Source: Saxidomus purpurata
Taxonomy: Eukaryota; Mollusca; Bivalvia; Venerida; Veneridae
NCBI GenBank assembly: GCA_022818135.1
Contig: JAFMSR010000013.1
Span: 28,041,331-28,105,330, forward strand
Length of the DNA stretch: 64,000 bases
Reading direction: 5' to 3'
Positions 11,459 to 22,110 of the stretch are shown here, one piece after another (positions within the stretch are counted from its first letter, which is position 1; each line of letters starts with the position of its first letter). The notes beneath the pieces are model-generated. The model saw nothing but the letters and a program-made list of their open reading frames with translations. It was not told the origin of the DNA and made no database searches. The translations under genes and the position numbers were made by a program.

Positions 11459-14400
11459 TCATATATTTTTGATAAATTCGAATACGGCCAGGCGAATATC
11501 TTGTGCTATTTCTTTTGGTGGATCTAACAGAGTTTTTTCCGTAATAGTTATTAGTTCTAATTTCAAAAGTTTTGTTTCAAATATTTTCCTTTCTTTCGAA
11601 TATAATGGGCAGTGAAACATTAGATGGCCAAAATTTTCTATTTCGTTACAGTGTTGGCAGTTTTTGTCTTCTATGTATCGGTCCCCTTTAAGATAGCTAC
11701 TTTTTAGTTTAAGTCTAGTATACATTGTGTCTATTTTTCTATCATGATGGTACGTTTGTAATTTGCTAGGCGGTTTAATATTAATTTCTATGTTATGTGT
11801 TGAGCAGTAAGTTTCCCATTGCTGTAGATATTTTTGTTTTACTTTATCTTTTATGATGCTGTAGACTTCCGGTACGCTGAGCTTAATATGAATTTCTGTA
11901 CCGGAAGTGCTGCCGTATTTTGCTTTGTCGTCTGCTAATTCATTTCCGTTTATGCCCACATGACTTGGTACCCACATTAACTGAATTTCGTCCCCTCTAT
12001 GTTTTATATCTGTGATTGTTTTTAGTATATTAAAGATCATTTCTTGTCTGTGAGATTGTCCTGATTTTATTGCCATTAAGGAACTAAGACTATCACTAAT
12101 AATGACTGATTTTGTAATATGATTTTCTTTACAGTAAGTTATCGCATAATCTATTGCTGCTAATTCGCATGTAAATATTGAAACTTGATGTTGAAGCTTT
12201 AAACTCTTGTTGTGTAAGATTGTTCCGTCTTCTCCTATAACTACTATGCCCGCCCCTGCTATTTGTTTTGACGGGTCCTTACTTCCATCTGTATAAATTT
12301 GGGTAAAGTCTCTAAAGTGCCGAATAATGTTTAGATTTGCAATAATTTTGTTTCTTTCAGCGTTTTCAGATTTGTTAATTTTTCCTACTAGATCTAAATT
12401 GATCTCAGGCATTTCAATATTGATTAGTTGTTCATAGCACGGTTCTTGAATTTGGGTATCGCCTAGGCCGTATTCTGTAATTAGAGTTCTGATGTGTTGT
12501 GTGTAAGGTTTCTTTAAATTTTTGTTACTTTTGATTTTGTAAAAATATGCCGGATGGTCGCATATATCGTCATTGATAGGTAAGTTTGGGCCCAGTCTGG
12601 AGCTTCTGGCCCAATATTTTAGTGCTTGAAGTTCTCTCTGTAAAGGTAGTGGGATCATAGCTGTTTCGGTATGTAATGGGAGAGTAGAGGTATGCCTCGG
12701 ACATCCTATTATGGTTTTTAGTGCCCTATTTTGTATTCTTTGAACCTTTTTTAGTTGCGATTCTTTTGCGGAGGCGTATACTATGCTGCCATAATTGATT
12801 TTGCTAAGGATGAGGGCCTTGTAAATGTTTAGAAGGCATTTTTTGTCTGTACCCCAAGATTTTCCCTTTACTGCTCTTATGATATTTAGATCTTTAAGAC
12901 ATCTTTTTGTCATATGTTCTATATGCATTTTCCATGATAGAGTTTTGTCAAAATACATTCCCAAAAATTTTGCGTGTTCATTATATGTGAGGTTCGTACC
13001 ACATAACGTTAATTTCGGAAAGTTGTTGGCTCTTTCCGGAGGTTTTACGGACGGTCTATGTATTAATAACACTTGAGTTTTTGCTGGGTTAATTATGAAG
13101 CCCCAGGATTTGCTCCATTTTTCTATTGTATTCAAAACAGTTTGTGCTTTTTTTACTGCCTGTACCGGACTTAATGATGTTAGCCATGTGGCGGAGTCGT
13201 CTACAAATTGAGATATTTTAGCATTTATAGTAGGTTTTTCTCTGTTTAATTCGTTGATTTGTGTTTCAAAGGTATTCATCATGAGGCTAAAAATTATGGG
13301 GGACAGAACCGCTCCCTGGGGGCACCCATTTACTGTTTCCACTACCTCTGAGAGAGCTCCATTGTATTTTACCTTAATCTGTCTGTTTTGTAGAAAGCAC
13401 CTTAACCATTTTATCATTCGTCCTTGTATTCCGGAGTTTTGGAGTTGCAATAGTGCTCCTCCGTTCCACATTTTATCGAAAGCATTACTAAGATCTAAAA
13501 ATATAGCTATAAGATATTTATGTTCTGTCTGTGCGATTTTGCCATCTGATTCTAATCGTGTAATATTGTCATCACATGAATGATGTGATCTGCATCCTGA
13601 TTGGTATTTAGACATTATATTGTTTTTTTCCAAATATGCGCACAGCCTGGGTTTTATCATTTTTTGCATTAATTTTGTAAATGTTGATGTTAGAGAAATT
13701 GGTCTATAAGAGGCGGGTTCATTTTTGTCTTTATTAGGTTTTAGTAATGGAATGATAACTGCATGGTTCCAGCTTTCTGGCGTGGTGCCCTCTACCCATG
13801 ATTGATTAAAAATTTGTAAGAGTGTATTTCTGCTTTCCTGTGGTAATTTTTTAAGTATTTTGTAATGTATCAGGTCTTCTCCCGGCGCACCGTCCTTGCA
13901 GTTCGACAAAGCTTTATTAAATTCAAATATAGTAAATTTTTGATTGTATTCTTGGGAGTTGTCATTATTTCTATTATTAATATGTTCATTAACTGCTCTG
14001 TTAATAATTATTTTGTTTACCAGAAAGTCTCTAGTGTATCCTTTATTACTACTGGCTTCAGCATATTGTTGGACTAATGCGTTAGCTTTTTCTTTTGGCT
14101 CAGTAATAATATGTTGTCCTATTTTAAATACTGGATTGCTTTTTGGTACTCTGCCTTTTACTTTGTTTACAAAATTCCAAACTTCTTTAGATGAGGTATT
14201 GCTTGTTATAGTTGAGCAGAAATTGCGCCAACTGTCTTGCTTTGCTTTTTTAATTATTCTTACTGCTCTTGCCCGGGCCATTTTAAATAGAATGAGAGTT
14301 ATGGGAGTTTTTTCCCTTTTGTGAATTTTACGTCTAATTTCTCTACTTCGTATGGCTTCGTGGCATGCCTGTGTCCACCATACTTTTTTGATTCTAGTTT

Positions 14401-15125
14401 TTACAATTTTTGGTTTTGATTTTGGAATTGTTTTTTCTAAAATACTATTGAGTTTATCTAAGAATTCTTTGAAATTTTGTTCAACTGTTTGTTCTTTTAT
14501 CTTATAATTCAATTCTGTCATGCATAAATGGTGAAATTCCATCCACTGGGCAGTGGATGCCATGTCTATGAGCCATTTTTCACTTATAATAGCATTTTCA
14601 AACCTTATTGGTGTTTCTATTATTGTTATTACAGGTAGATGGTCACTATTGAAGCTATTGTCGACTACAAGGAACGTTGCCCTGGGGTGCAGACCTGAGG
14701 AGACTATAGATAGATCCAGGGCTGAGTCTATCTGGTTTGCCTGCTCGGCGAGACGGGTGCATTGGCCATCATTGATGCAATTGAGATCTGTTTCATTCAT
14801 GAAGTCTATCAGATCCTCTGCCCCAGCATCGCGCCTAAAATCATTTTCTGGGTTCCAAAGTGGATGTTTTAAGTTAAAGTCTCCTACTATTACATTAGAC
14901 TGTCCTAAGTTTTTGAAGCTATTTCTAAAAACATTTATGTTGTTGTTATCTTTACTGTTTGTGTAGTAATTATAAATCGAAATGTTACTATCTTTACCAA
15001 TGATCTCTATTGCAATGTTTTGATTAATAGTATTATAATCTGTTTGTTTCGTTAAGTATGAAAGTCCGTTGCGGACATATATGCATAATCCCCCTGAGGC
15101 GGGGGTTTCTTTGTTGTAAAACATA
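8553..15125 (-). mobile_element. 6.57-kb I-group (Nimb/Ingi-like) LINE, 5'-truncated, minus strand
   Basis: Bounded by a perfect 10-bp target-site duplication. Its 3' end lies at 8553, where the plus strand shows a TGATT-type short tandem, so the element ends in an ATCAA-type microsatellite tail rather than poly(A). The coding part runs from within the endonuclease domain to RNase H, followed by a 2.9-kb 3' untranslated part. The 5' end, including ORF1 and the start of the endonuclease, is missing, which is typical of incomplete target-primed reverse transcription. A 74-bp stub of the same 3' end lies at 45291-45364. The open frame and intact duplication indicate recent insertion. Confidence 0.93.
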
Positions 15126-15223
15126 TTAACGCAAGTATGCAGAAATAAGTGTAAATACAGAATGGGGATGAAAATATTAATAATCAGCTTTTTCTCGAAT
15201 TCTACTTCAAAACTGCTATACAT
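11459..15223 (-). CDS. LINE polyprotein: endonuclease (partial), reverse transcriptase, RNase H, CCHC-like tail
   Basis: Open for 1,254 codons without stop or frameshift. Residues 1-32 are encoded by element A sequence outside the LINE; element-encoded residues begin at about 33, so the ATG at 15223 is a chance in-frame start. Residues about 44-205 are the C-terminal part of an APE-like endonuclease (GGLCIYVRNG, VGDFN, SDHLPV). RT spans about 440-720 with YRPISLTS, FLDLSNAFD, GCPQGAVLSP and the catalytic FVDD near 674. RNase H covers about 975-1110 with YTDGS, CELAAI, SDSLSS and the NELADDKAK region, so D, E, D and the late acidic residue are all present. A CX2CX7HX4C motif lies near 1187. 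RNase H after RT places it in the I group. The protein lacks the endonuclease N-terminus and so is probably inactive in cleavage. Confidence 0.92.
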   Translation of the reverse strand: MYSSFEVEFEKKLIINIFIPILYLHLFLHTCVNMFYNKETPASGGLCIYVRNGLSYLTKQTDYNTINQNIAIEIIGKDSNISIYNYYTNSKDNNNINVFRNSFKNLGQSNVIVGDFNLKHPLWNPENDFRRDAGAEDLIDFMNETDLNCINDGQCTRLAEQANQIDSALDLSIVSSGLHPRATFLVVDNSFNSDHLPVITIIETPIRFENAIISEKWLIDMASTAQWMEFHHLCMTELNYKIKEQTVEQNFKEFLDKLNSILEKTIPKSKPKIVKTRIKKVWWTQACHEAIRSREIRRKIHKREKTPITLILFKMARARAVRIIKKAKQDSWRNFCSTITSNTSSKEVWNFVNKVKGRVPKSNPVFKIGQHIITEPKEKANALVQQYAEASSNKGYTRDFLVNKIIINRAVNEHINNRNNDNSQEYNQKFTIFEFNKALSNCKDGAPGEDLIHYKILKKLPQESRNTLLQIFNQSWVEGTTPESWNHAVIIPLLKPNKDKNEPASYRPISLTSTFTKLMQKMIKPRLCAYLEKNNIMSKYQSGCRSHHSCDDNITRLESDGKIAQTEHKYLIAIFLDLSNAFDKMWNGGALLQLQNSGIQGRMIKWLRCFLQNRQIKVKYNGALSEVVETVNGCPQGAVLSPIIFSLMMNTFETQINELNREKPTINAKISQFVDDSATWLTSLSPVQAVKKAQTVLNTIEKWSKSWGFIINPAKTQVLLIHRPSVKPPERANNFPKLTLCGTNLTYNEHAKFLGMYFDKTLSWKMHIEHMTKRCLKDLNIIRAVKGKSWGTDKKCLLNIYKALILSKINYGSIVYASAKESQLKKVQRIQNRALKTIIGCPRHTSTLPLHTETAMIPLPLQRELQALKYWARSSRLGPNLPINDDICDHPAYFYKIKSNKNLKKPYTQHIRTLITEYGLGDTQIQEPCYEQLINIEMPEINLDLVGKINKSENAERNKIIANLNIIRHFRDFTQIYTDGSKDPSKQIAGAGIVVIGEDGTILHNKSLKLQHQVSIFTCELAAIDYAITYCKENHITKSVIISDSLSSLMAIKSGQSHRQEMIFNILKTITDIKHRGDEIQLMWVPSHVGINGNELADDKAKYGSTSGTEIHIKLSVPEVYSIIKDKVKQKYLQQWETYCSTHNIEINIKPPSKLQTYHHDRKIDTMYTRLKLKSSYLKGDRYIEDKNCQHCNEIENFGHLMFHCPLYSKERKIFETKLLKLELITITEKTLLDPPKEIAQDIRLAVFEFIKNI
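15126..15135. repeat. Target-site duplication of the LINE (right copy)
   Basis: TTAACGCAAG, identical to 8543-8552. Element A sequence resumes immediately after. Confidence 0.92.
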
Positions 15224-17478
15224 GGATAGAAAATGATCTAACTAAGAAAAAGAATACCCACAACCCTATGTTTATTTTTTTAAATAGTTTTACAGTCATT
15301 TTTTCGTATGTATGTGATGCGCTGGCTGCTTTTAATTTACGTAAAAATAGCCTGGCAGCGATGAGAGATCATTGCAGCAGTTAAGTATAAGGTTATCTAT
15401 CACCGGTATTGGGTGGAAATTTGTATCTCGTAGATGAAAGCGCAGTACCGGTATACAGTAAATTCTGCTTATAACGAATTCTTCGGGATCTATCAAATGT
15501 GTTCCTAATATCCTTGAGTTCCTTATATCCATATATCGACGTTCCTTATATATATCGAACTAAAATATATATCGAACAAGTATTTTTATAGTCATATCCC
15601 AACCATCAACTTACAGTTGCTCTTGATTTTTCTACCACCTTTTATCTATAACTGTTATCCTTTTCTATATCCGTATGTAAAATAATTGCAAAAATTAATA
15701 AAGCATAAAAAAGACGGTTCGTGTTTTCATTGGCAATACTGAAACAAAATAATTTTGTATTTGATACAATTGAATGAAGCCGATTTTCGCTCAATAGCCA
15801 AAACTTGAATATTTAACACGTTTTTTTTTTCTCCCAAAATTGGATTTCACCCAGTCTGCATGCTTTTAAAGAAACGCTCATAATTGTTTAACAAAAATAT
15901 TACCACTTGAACACCGTACTTAGCAATTGTGTTGGTATTCTCTTTTAACTAGTTTATCAAAAGGTTGTACATGTGAAATGTAGAGGACTATATCCGAAGT
16001 TTCCTTATAAACGGAGTACGATATAACGGCATCTTTTTACATTTAACAAAAAAAAAGGAAAAATCGGGCCCAAAAGAACTGTTCGTTATAACCGAAGTTA
16101 CGTTATATCCGGAGTCGCTATATACGGATTTAACTGTAATAAGGTAAACTGCCCGTCTGTTAGAACGACCAAAATACGGCTGGAACGGATGTACTTTCCA
16201 ATTGTAATTCAGTTCAAATCAAATTTAACTGTTTTGAAATCAAACCTTAGCACGAGGTGTTTATGTTACATGTGTGTATCACAATGTTTGATGTTACGTC
16301 AGTAAAGTTTACTTTCAACAGTGCGATCTTTTAAAAAAAACATCTTTATTATTTTCATAAAACATCAAACACCTATACGTACAAAAGCCGGTTGTGATCC
16401 CGGTTCATAGCTCTTAGGTAGTTGGTAAAATGTTGGTGTCTAACTCCGAGTGTAGGAATCGATATGCATGTACGTACAGAAACCGGTTGTGCCCCCGGCT
16501 CGAGCTCTCACAATGTGGTTTAGTTCTTACATTTATCTACTGATTATGTGGATGCAGTTAGCGCTGAGAGATTGTTGTTTTGATATAGTAACAATTTTCA
16601 TGCTAGCAGCAATTGTTCTGCATGAATTTTCAATCAGTGCAGATCATGACCAGTTCTACACCGTACGAAATTCACCAAATTGAAAGTTGGAAATGCCTAC
16701 TTTAGAAACTTAATGTAGTACCGTACATTTAAAAGAGTTGATGCCGATTACGGCAAATAATTGTCAGTTCTTATATTTATAACAAACATACTGTTTTTGT
16801 CGCAACGTATGACCAAAAAAAAGGAACATACGTATACATGGTAATAGTTCATTCAAATGCAGTAAATCGACAGTTTGCGGTTATCATCTGTTTCAGTATT
16901 TATTTAAGATTATTGTGTCTTTGTAGCTCAAATCAGAGTCCAAGAACGAATAACTTATTTAGTTTACCTCGATCAGTTTCTACAATAAACTTATTAATAA
17001 CAGAGTTTTAAATACTTGACACTAATATAATCCTGTCTTAACTACTTCGACAGTAAATTGCCAATGATATCTGTTTTAGCCGATTATCTTACTTTGTGGT
17101 TCATTAAAATGAAAAACATGCTGACAGTACTGTAGACAATGGCAATCATCACCCTTTGTTAATATTAGCAATAAGTGTCTACTCAATTAAGATGTGACAC
17201 TAATTATCCCCAACTTCAAGGCGAGCGTCGGAATCAATTTTGTTAAAATACATACATCAAAACGACCAGAAATTATTGATAAGCAATAATATTATAATTC
17301 TTACGACAAACAACGATATAACGATGTAATTAAAAGTTTAGAATAAAAGAACAAAGTCATGAAAATGTTACAAATTTTAATTATATACAATAATTATTTT
17401 TTTAAACATACTCGAAAGATAGTAAACTGCAGTAACTCATGCAAAAATTCTATAAAATTATAGCTTATAAAACCTTTT

Positions 17479-17496
17479 GAGATCCAGATTTATCAG
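17479..17496 (+). pseudogene. Pseudogene remnant of kringle exon 6 (last 18 nt)
   Basis: GAGATCCAGATTTATCAG followed by a GT donor matches the 3' end of exon 6 in the intact gene (44996-45013). The upstream part of the exon is replaced by truncated element A, marking a deletion breakpoint. Confidence 0.8.
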
Positions 17497-18489
17497 GTAG
17501 GTCCGGAGGCCAAGTTATATTCTCTTTTATAATCACTCCACCTTTCCAGGTAAGATTCTTTTATCATAAAAATTGGGTGCATGATTTTATTACGTCCTCA
17601 AAATAAACCAGAAACTTTCAGCTATTACAAAGACAATAAATCTGTGGTAGACATTGCAGAAGTGTTGAAAGTTTTTGTGCTTGAAATAGATATGTCTGTG
17701 TCGGCAACGGGGACTGTAATTATTGTAAAGGGCTTAACATTCGCTGGGTTTTTTTTGCTATTGTTTTTTTTTTTCAAAATTAATTTTTGCAAACGAAAGT
17801 CGTATTTGCCATAAAAAGCGATAAGTCAAGATGTCGATGATATGAATCCCTGACCTCAAATACGGATATCACATAATTATATTGACAAAGAATTCAGACT
17901 TCAACAATAAGGAATGCCATTCCTAGTGCCTAGTACACTTTTTTGATAAACTGTCAATAAGAAAAATTCGAGCTGGCTGATTGTAAACACCTTTTAGGTG
18001 TAAAACTGTCATAGTCCGTTTCTAGTGTCCGTTTTTATTGTGCAAAAACACACAAAAAGTATTATCTGTATATATATGTACATTTACCGTTTTATGACTT
18101 CCTAGATTGTTTGCAACTTTAAATGTATTATATTGAATATATTTAATAAAAGAATCGCCAGAACTTATCATGGATTAGATGTTGAAAAATGAATCGAGAG
18201 TAGTTTTTTTTATTCTTGGGTTATTAAAGTCCACGAATATAGCGAAAACAAAACCTTCGCGATTAAAACGCCATTTACAGTCATTTAGACTGTTTGGAAA
18301 TAAACATTGTCTCTTATATACATGTATTGGTAAGGAAAAAAATAAATTCTCGTAAGTTCTGCCAAAATTTAGTACATTGTAATCGCTCATAAATATAATG
18401 ACCGTTACTAAGTTATAATCATAATATGTGAAAACGAAGTTTTTCATCAGGCGAAATCAAGTTTAATTACATATCTAAATGCAGTGCAC
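17497..18489 (+). other. Pseudogene intron 6, left part
   Basis: Colinear with 45014-46240 of the intact gene with small indels. At 17722-17735 it carries the uninterrupted site ATTGTAAAGGGCTT that is split by the LINE stub in the intact gene. Short frames here have no recognisable domain. Confidence 0.75.
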
Positions 18490-18547
18490 GACAGTTCGTC
18501 GAAAGACATTTCGCCGACTACGACACTTTGCCGAATAAGACAGTTGG
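18490..18547. repeat. Left terminal inverted repeat of the MULE-type element
   Basis: About 58 bp, inverted at 20309-20366 with a few mismatches. GACA(G/T)TTCGTCGAAAGAC is the outermost shared part. Confidence 0.75.
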
Positions 18548-18694
18548 TCTAATACGTCAGTTCGTCTAAGACAAGACTACGACACTTGGTCGAAAACTTT
18601 CAAAGTAGAACCAAGACAAAAGGTACAATCTACTTCTTATTTACGATTATTTACTGGTACATGAAACAGACTATAAAACTTACCGGTATACGAT

Positions 18695-18771
18695 AATACA
18701 TCGACAGACAACTCACCGACACGACAAATCACCGACAAGACAATAGATCGACACGACAACTCGCCGAAAGA
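18695..18771. repeat. Inner inverted repeat (left arm)
   Basis: About 75 bp of short CGACA/GACAA modules, inverted at 19820-19894 with only C/T differences. It is better conserved than the flanking inner sequence. It could be a nested element or the remaining part of one very long terminal repeat. Confidence 0.7.
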
Positions 18772-19005
18772 CAACTCATCGAAATGTCGTGTCGGTCTAT
18801 TATCGCACTACGGTGCACTACGGTAAAATTTAATTGCGGCTATATAGGTGATACTATTTTCACAAAAATAAGGTTATTTATTCGAGCTATTGTGATTATG
18901 TGCTCACAAAAATCCTGTTGTAAGCCAAATCTTTTTGTAAGAACGTCTCTCACTTCTGTATAAAATAAAAGCAAAGATTAAGCGTTATGCACTTACATTT
19001 CTGAA

Positions 19006-19364
19006 ATGGAATTTGTAACATCGCAACGAGGAAAGAAACTTCTGTGTCATGAAGGTTTCATTTATAATAAAGATCGACAAAGAGAAACAAAAACCTACTG
19101 GCGTTGTGTTTTGTCTGATTGTATTGGAAGAGCTGTGTCACGAGAAGAGGGAGATATTACGGAGATAAGAATATCTAGAGACCACAAACATGCTCCCGAC
19201 CAATCTGAAATTGAGGTAAGCTTTACTTGTTTTTAGATAATAAGAATAATTGAAAATTATTAAAGCATTTGATTGAATTAATTTACTTAGCTCTACCAAG
19301 ACATTTTCTTTTGTGTTTTTTTTTTTTTCAGGCAAGAAAATGTTTTGGTAGAATTAAAGATTAG
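19006..19364 (+). pseudogene. FLYWCH zinc-finger transposase fragment (two exons)
   Basis: Exon 1 (19006-19215) encodes a complete FLYWCH finger: F3, RGKKLL, Y20, W32, C34, C39, H60 and H62. The donor GAG|GTAAGC and a pyrimidine tract ending in CAG at 19331 define a 116-nt intron. Exon 2 (19332-19364) continues EARKCFGRIKD, then TAG. Family members continue into a linker helix and a MULE transposase. Here the frame stops, though a short stretch near 19600 still resembles the linker (RIKSVVEQFPQRSARDVL in another frame). The protein would be a DNA-binding domain only. Confidence 0.78.
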
Positions 19365-19819
19365 AAAACTAATATTAAGTCCGAGTCTAGCAATAAATTT
19401 TGATCGTAATAAGTTTTGATCGTAATATACGACCTTTCTAATTTGCAGATTTTCGGTGGTTGTTGGTGAATCGCATCCAAATATTTTCAAGTTTATAAGT
19501 GTCCTTTTGGGAGAGCAGGCCAATACAGAGATGCGGATGCTAGCGCTTCTTCGCGGAGACGTCCATGATCATCAAAGTTAAAAGGAACAATTGAAAAATA
19601 AAAGAATTAAATCCGTTGTCGAACAATTTCCTCAACGATCTGCCCGTGATGTTCTCAAAGGCGTAGCATATAATATTCAATATAGGATGTGATTCTTAAG
19701 ATTAGAACATGAAAATATCTTTAAATACAAAGATAATAATATCTGTGTAACATGCATGTATGTATATAATGGATATTAAATATTGTCGAAGTTTGTCGAT
19801 GATTTGTCGATGTAATATT

Positions 19820-19894
19820 CGACGAGTTGTCGTGTCGATCTATTGTCTTGTCGGTGATTTGTCGTGTCGATGAGTTGTCTGTCGATGTATTGTC
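19820..19894. repeat. Inner inverted repeat (right arm)
   Basis: Reverse complement of 18695-18771; flanks the FLYWCH fragment on its 3' side. Confidence 0.7.
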
Positions 19895-20308
19895 ATAGGC
19901 TTTACGCTTACACGCATGCGCCAATATGTTGAGCACTCTGTCGAAAGGTATACATCTAAATTCTAAATCATACAATTACTGCTGCTCATTAAGCTTACCT
20001 TATTCAAATAAAATATTTACTCATGGTTATATTTCTTTGAGGTGAAGAGGATGAACGAGAAACACATCAAGGTTGTCAGCGACTTTGAAAACCGTTCGGC
20101 TCTGGGCTTACTAAGGGGAAGTGCGTACATTTGCTTTTGCCAGTAAATATGACTTACAGTGTTCAACTAATCGTAATTAAAGTATATCTGATTGAGATTG
20201 ATTGTACTGTTTTCTGTATTCACTAATATTATTTGCGACGTATTTTCGACGAGTTTGGTCGAAAAAAGTATTAGACTCGTTGTCGCATTCGACCACATGC
20301 TCAGTTCG

Positions 20309-20366
20309 ACCAAATATCGTATTCGGCAAGTGTCGTAGTCGGCGAAACGTCTTTCGACGAAATGTC
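20309..20366. repeat. Right terminal inverted repeat of the MULE-type element
   Basis: Partner of 18490-18547. Similarity to the intact gene's intron 6 (TGTCCCAACTCCTACG) resumes within about 25 bp. Confidence 0.75.
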
Positions 20367-20690
20367 AAATGTTACTAGCTCAAGTGTCCCAACTCCTACG
20401 TCAGTTACTCCACCTTAAATGTTAGTTTCAAGTTCTTTAGAGATGATGAAGGATTGCAGACAAGATGCATATGAAGTGATATCTGTTTATTTTAAGTTTA
20501 TAGACACCATGAGAGTACGTTTATATGCACTATTTCCAATATTACTGACTGGACAGCTTTATAACGATATTGTTTCTAAATTCCAACAGAAATGATTATG
20601 AAAGAAGAAGGCTAGATAAATCAAGAGTTATGGCGATGCAAATCATTGTTGTAGCAGTTTATACTAAATATAATTAACTATCTTTCGCAG

Positions 20691-20789
20691 GATCTCCATG
20701 GTTTTTCACACATAAAAGAGCATTCCTTGGAAGACGTGACAAACGCAGTTGTAGTATTCCCATCTGTGACGAGTATTTGACAAGACATC
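20691..20789 (+). pseudogene. Pseudogene exon 7 (kringle 2, second half) with lost cysteine
   Basis: Acceptor CGCAG, donor ATC|GTACGT, 99 nt as in the intact gene. It reads GSPWFFTHKRAFLGRRDK and onward to SCSIPICDEYLTRH. Kringles require the cysteine of the PWC motif; here TGT has become TTT (Phe), so the inner disulphide could not form. Confidence 0.88.
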
Positions 20790-20880
20790 GTACGTGTTTT
20801 CCCTTCTGGTAAAGCATATGCTTAATGCAAAGATAATATAGAAAGTTTGGTTCATGAAATATAAATATTCTATACGTAAT

Positions 20881-21820
20881 TGTGATGCTCATCATTATTT
20901 TTCTTATTTAAGTACTTGTGATAGCCATCATATTGTTCTTATTTATGTACATGTGATAATCATCATATTGTTCTTATCTAAGTACTTGTGATAATCATCA
21001 TATTGTTTTTATTTATGTTCTTGTGATAATCATCACATTATTCTTATCTAAGTACTTGTGATATTCATCATATTGTTCTGAACTATGTACTTGTGATATT
21101 CATCATATTGTTCTTATTTATGTACATGTGATAATCATCATATTGTTCTAATCTAAGTACTTGTGATATTCATCATATTGTTCTGATCTATGTACTTGTG
21201 CTATTTATCATATTGTTCTAATCTAAGTTCTTGTGATAATCATCATATTGTTCGTATTTATTTTCTTGTGATAATCATCATATTGTTCTTATCTAAGTAC
21301 TTGTGATATTCATCATATTGTTCTGATCTATGTACTTGTGATATTCATCATATTGTTCTTATCAATTTACATGTGATAATCATCATATTGTTCTGATCTA
21401 AGTACTTGTGATATTCATCATATTGTTCTGATCTATGTACTTGTGATAATCATTATATTGTTCTTATCTAAGTACTTGTGTTAATCACCATATTGTTCTA
21501 ATCCAAGTACTTGTGATATTCACCATATTGTTCTTATCTAAGTACTTGTGATAGTCATCATAATGTTCTTATCTATGTACTTATGATACTCATCATATTG
21601 TTTTTATCTAAGTACTTGTGATACTCATCATAATGTTCTTATCTATGTACATGTACTTCTGATACTCATCATAATGTTCTTATCTATGTACTTATGATAC
21701 TCATCATATTGTTTTTATCTAAGTACTTGTGATACTCATCATATTGTTATTATCTGTGTACTTGTGATATTCATCATATTGTTCTTATCTACGTACATGT
21801 GATAACCATCATACTATTCA
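20881..21820. repeat. 35-bp minisatellite, about 26 copies
   Basis: Unit TGTGATATTCATCATATTGT plus TCTTATCTAAGTACT, varying at a few positions, tandemly repeated over 940 bp. The intact paralogue carries one diverged unit at the same place (about 46695-46730), so the array expanded in this copy after duplication. Confidence 0.93.
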
Positions 21821-21958
21821 TAAAGAAATGCAAAGGTAAATGTTTAATATTGGAACATTTTCATAGAAAATGTACGTCCTTTATTTCTTTATGTTTTTCA
21901 ACCACATCGCCGTTGCATTTATAATTGGCAGGAATAGTAAAATCGTGGTCTGTTATAG

Positions 21959-22084
21959 GTTATAACCACGACTGCTATGAAATCACTGAGAAAGATCGGA
22001 AAATGTACCAACCACTCAGTGATAGAGATATATGTATATCTGGCTACAATCTAATTTATTTGGGACAAGACGAAAATGCAGATG
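21959..22084 (+). pseudogene. Pseudogene exon 8 (second Cys-rich module), 3' end deleted
   Basis: Acceptor GTTATAG, then YNHDCYEITEKDRKMY and on, closely matching exon 8 of the intact gene. Homology stops at 22084; the following bases match position 48247 of the intact gene, so about 1.24 kb (exon 8 end, intron 8, kringle 3 first exon) is deleted. The frame then runs into TAG at 22108. The second cysteine (DRDIC) is kept. Confidence 0.87.
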
Positions 22085-22110
22085 TAACACCAAGGGACCG
22101 AATATCATAG

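Larger units (their letters stand above)
7818..17478. mobile_element. Element A, copy 2, interrupted by a LINE and truncated at its right end
   Basis: Starts in the pseudogene intron 84 bp after exon 4 with the terminal sequence AGTACAGCACAGCACAGGCG. From about 7940 it follows copy 1 closely; the LINE occupies 8553-15125 and element sequence resumes at 15136. Similarity to copy 1 ends at 17478, and the next bases are the end of kringle exon 6, so the right terminus was lost in a deletion. A few small indels separate the copies, for example about 50 bp missing near 16515. Confidence 0.8.
18490..20366 (+). mobile_element. FLYWCH-bearing Mutator-like (MULE-type) DNA transposon, decayed
   Basis: An insertion absent from the intact gene at the equivalent point (about 46245). 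Its ends are inverted repeats of about 58 bp: 18490-18547 against 20309-20366, both containing TTCGTCGAAAGAC and CGCCGACTACGACACTT. A second inverted pair lies inside (18695-18771 and 19820-19894). Between them is a FLYWCH zinc-finger gene fragment. FLYWCH fingers precede the transposase in animal MULE/Phantom-type elements. The transposase itself is mostly gone. AAATG occurs on both outer sides but a full 8-10 bp target duplication is not visible. Confidence 0.75.

Noticed and set aside
12825..14966. Plus-strand open frames of 70-137 codons within the LINE
   Set aside because: Antisense shadows of the minus-strand LINE polyprotein; no independent motif.
20881..21820. CRISPR-like array
   Set aside because: Contiguous 35-bp units without unique spacers, in animal DNA: a minisatellite.
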